Source of the DNA: Sphingomonas sp.
Lineage (GTDB): Bacteria > Pseudomonadota > Alphaproteobacteria > Sphingomonadales > Sphingomonadaceae
Reading direction: 5' to 3'
Assembly: GCA_003248865.1 (NCBI GenBank)
Contig: QFPK01000021.1
Span: forward strand, 1-60,264
DNA length: 60,264 bases
Shown: piece by piece, positions 60,162 to 60,264 of the stretch
Layout of the letters: each line of letters begins with the position of its first letter
Position numbering within the stretch: the first letter of the stretch is position 1
Notes under the pieces: model-generated
Told to the model about the DNA's origin: nothing
Databases searched by the model: none
What the model saw: only the letters and a program-made list of their open reading frames with translations
Position numbers and translations under genes: made by a program

Positions 60162-60264
60162 CGTGTCAGCATACATTCCCCAAGTGGCATGCCGTCTGAC
60201 GTGAGTTTCGCCTGAATCCGACCGCAGGACAATCATTTTCCGTCCCGAGCGGCGTCGTCGGGCG

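Overview
The window is a chromosomal segment of a high-GC alphaproteobacterium, most likely a member of the Sphingomonadales. The evidence is a PEPxxWA-CTERM surface protein (PEPTTWAM), a long sphingomonad-style TonB-dependent receptor, several paired acyl-CoA dehydrogenases, COQ9, and the gene order fabH - ihfA - merR-type regulator. This taxonomic call is inferred from gene content. I saw no rRNA, CRISPR array, intact insertion sequence or prophage.

Layout. 1-0.83 kb: a 5'-truncated nitronate-monooxygenase-like remnant and a secreted protein in AT-richer DNA, possibly an acquired patch. 0.9-5.3 kb: cysQ-like phosphatase, a PEP-CTERM protein behind a textbook sigma-54 promoter, then a TIR-membrane-TPR protein translationally overlapped by an unrecognised 229-aa protein. 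5.3-16.2 kb: core genes (acyl-CoA dehydrogenase, Sua5-type tRNA-modification enzyme, ispE, TPR protein, parE, TorF-type porin, trigger factor with a His-rich tail, tRNA-Leu). 16.3-23.1 kb: single-chain indolepyruvate ferredoxin oxidoreductase, prolyl-4-hydroxylase-like enzyme and a two-subunit acyl-CoA dehydrogenase pair. 23.4-26.6 kb: an orphan TonB-dependent receptor of lower GC. 26.8-30.9 kb: the complete Anbu locus (proteasome-like peptidase, transglutaminase-like protein, alpha-E protein, circularly permuted ATP-grasp). 31-43 kb: Trp-rich lipoprotein, DUF885 metallopeptidase-like protein, second acyl-CoA dehydrogenase pair, GST, queG, and a 2-hydroxyacid dehydrogenase/patatin/serine hydrolase cluster. 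43-52.5 kb: SH3 and GGDEF proteins, DUF805, FKBP isomerase, rpsU, COQ9, feoAB with a probable Fur box, DUF3667, ssb, and a secreted protein with duplicated CQSGNQ motifs. 52.5-60.3 kb: third acyl-CoA dehydrogenase pair, methylmalonyl-CoA epimerase, a frameshifted S10-type carboxypeptidase, a ParA-like ATPase, MerR-type regulator, ihfA and fabH.

Joint themes. Seven acyl-CoA dehydrogenases (three in pairs), the epimerase and the indolepyruvate oxidoreductase point to strong fatty-, branched- or dicarboxylic-acyl catabolism. feoAB supplies ferrous iron for Fe-S enzymes such as QueG and the oxidoreductase.

The most unusual features are a mosaic palindromic intergenic repeat of about 230-270 bp (two full copies in opposite orientation, several partial copies) whose ends lie next to gene 3' ends; the TIR-TPR two-gene unit; the sigma-54 promoter of the PEP-CTERM gene; and a one-base G-tract frameshift in an otherwise intact carboxypeptidase.
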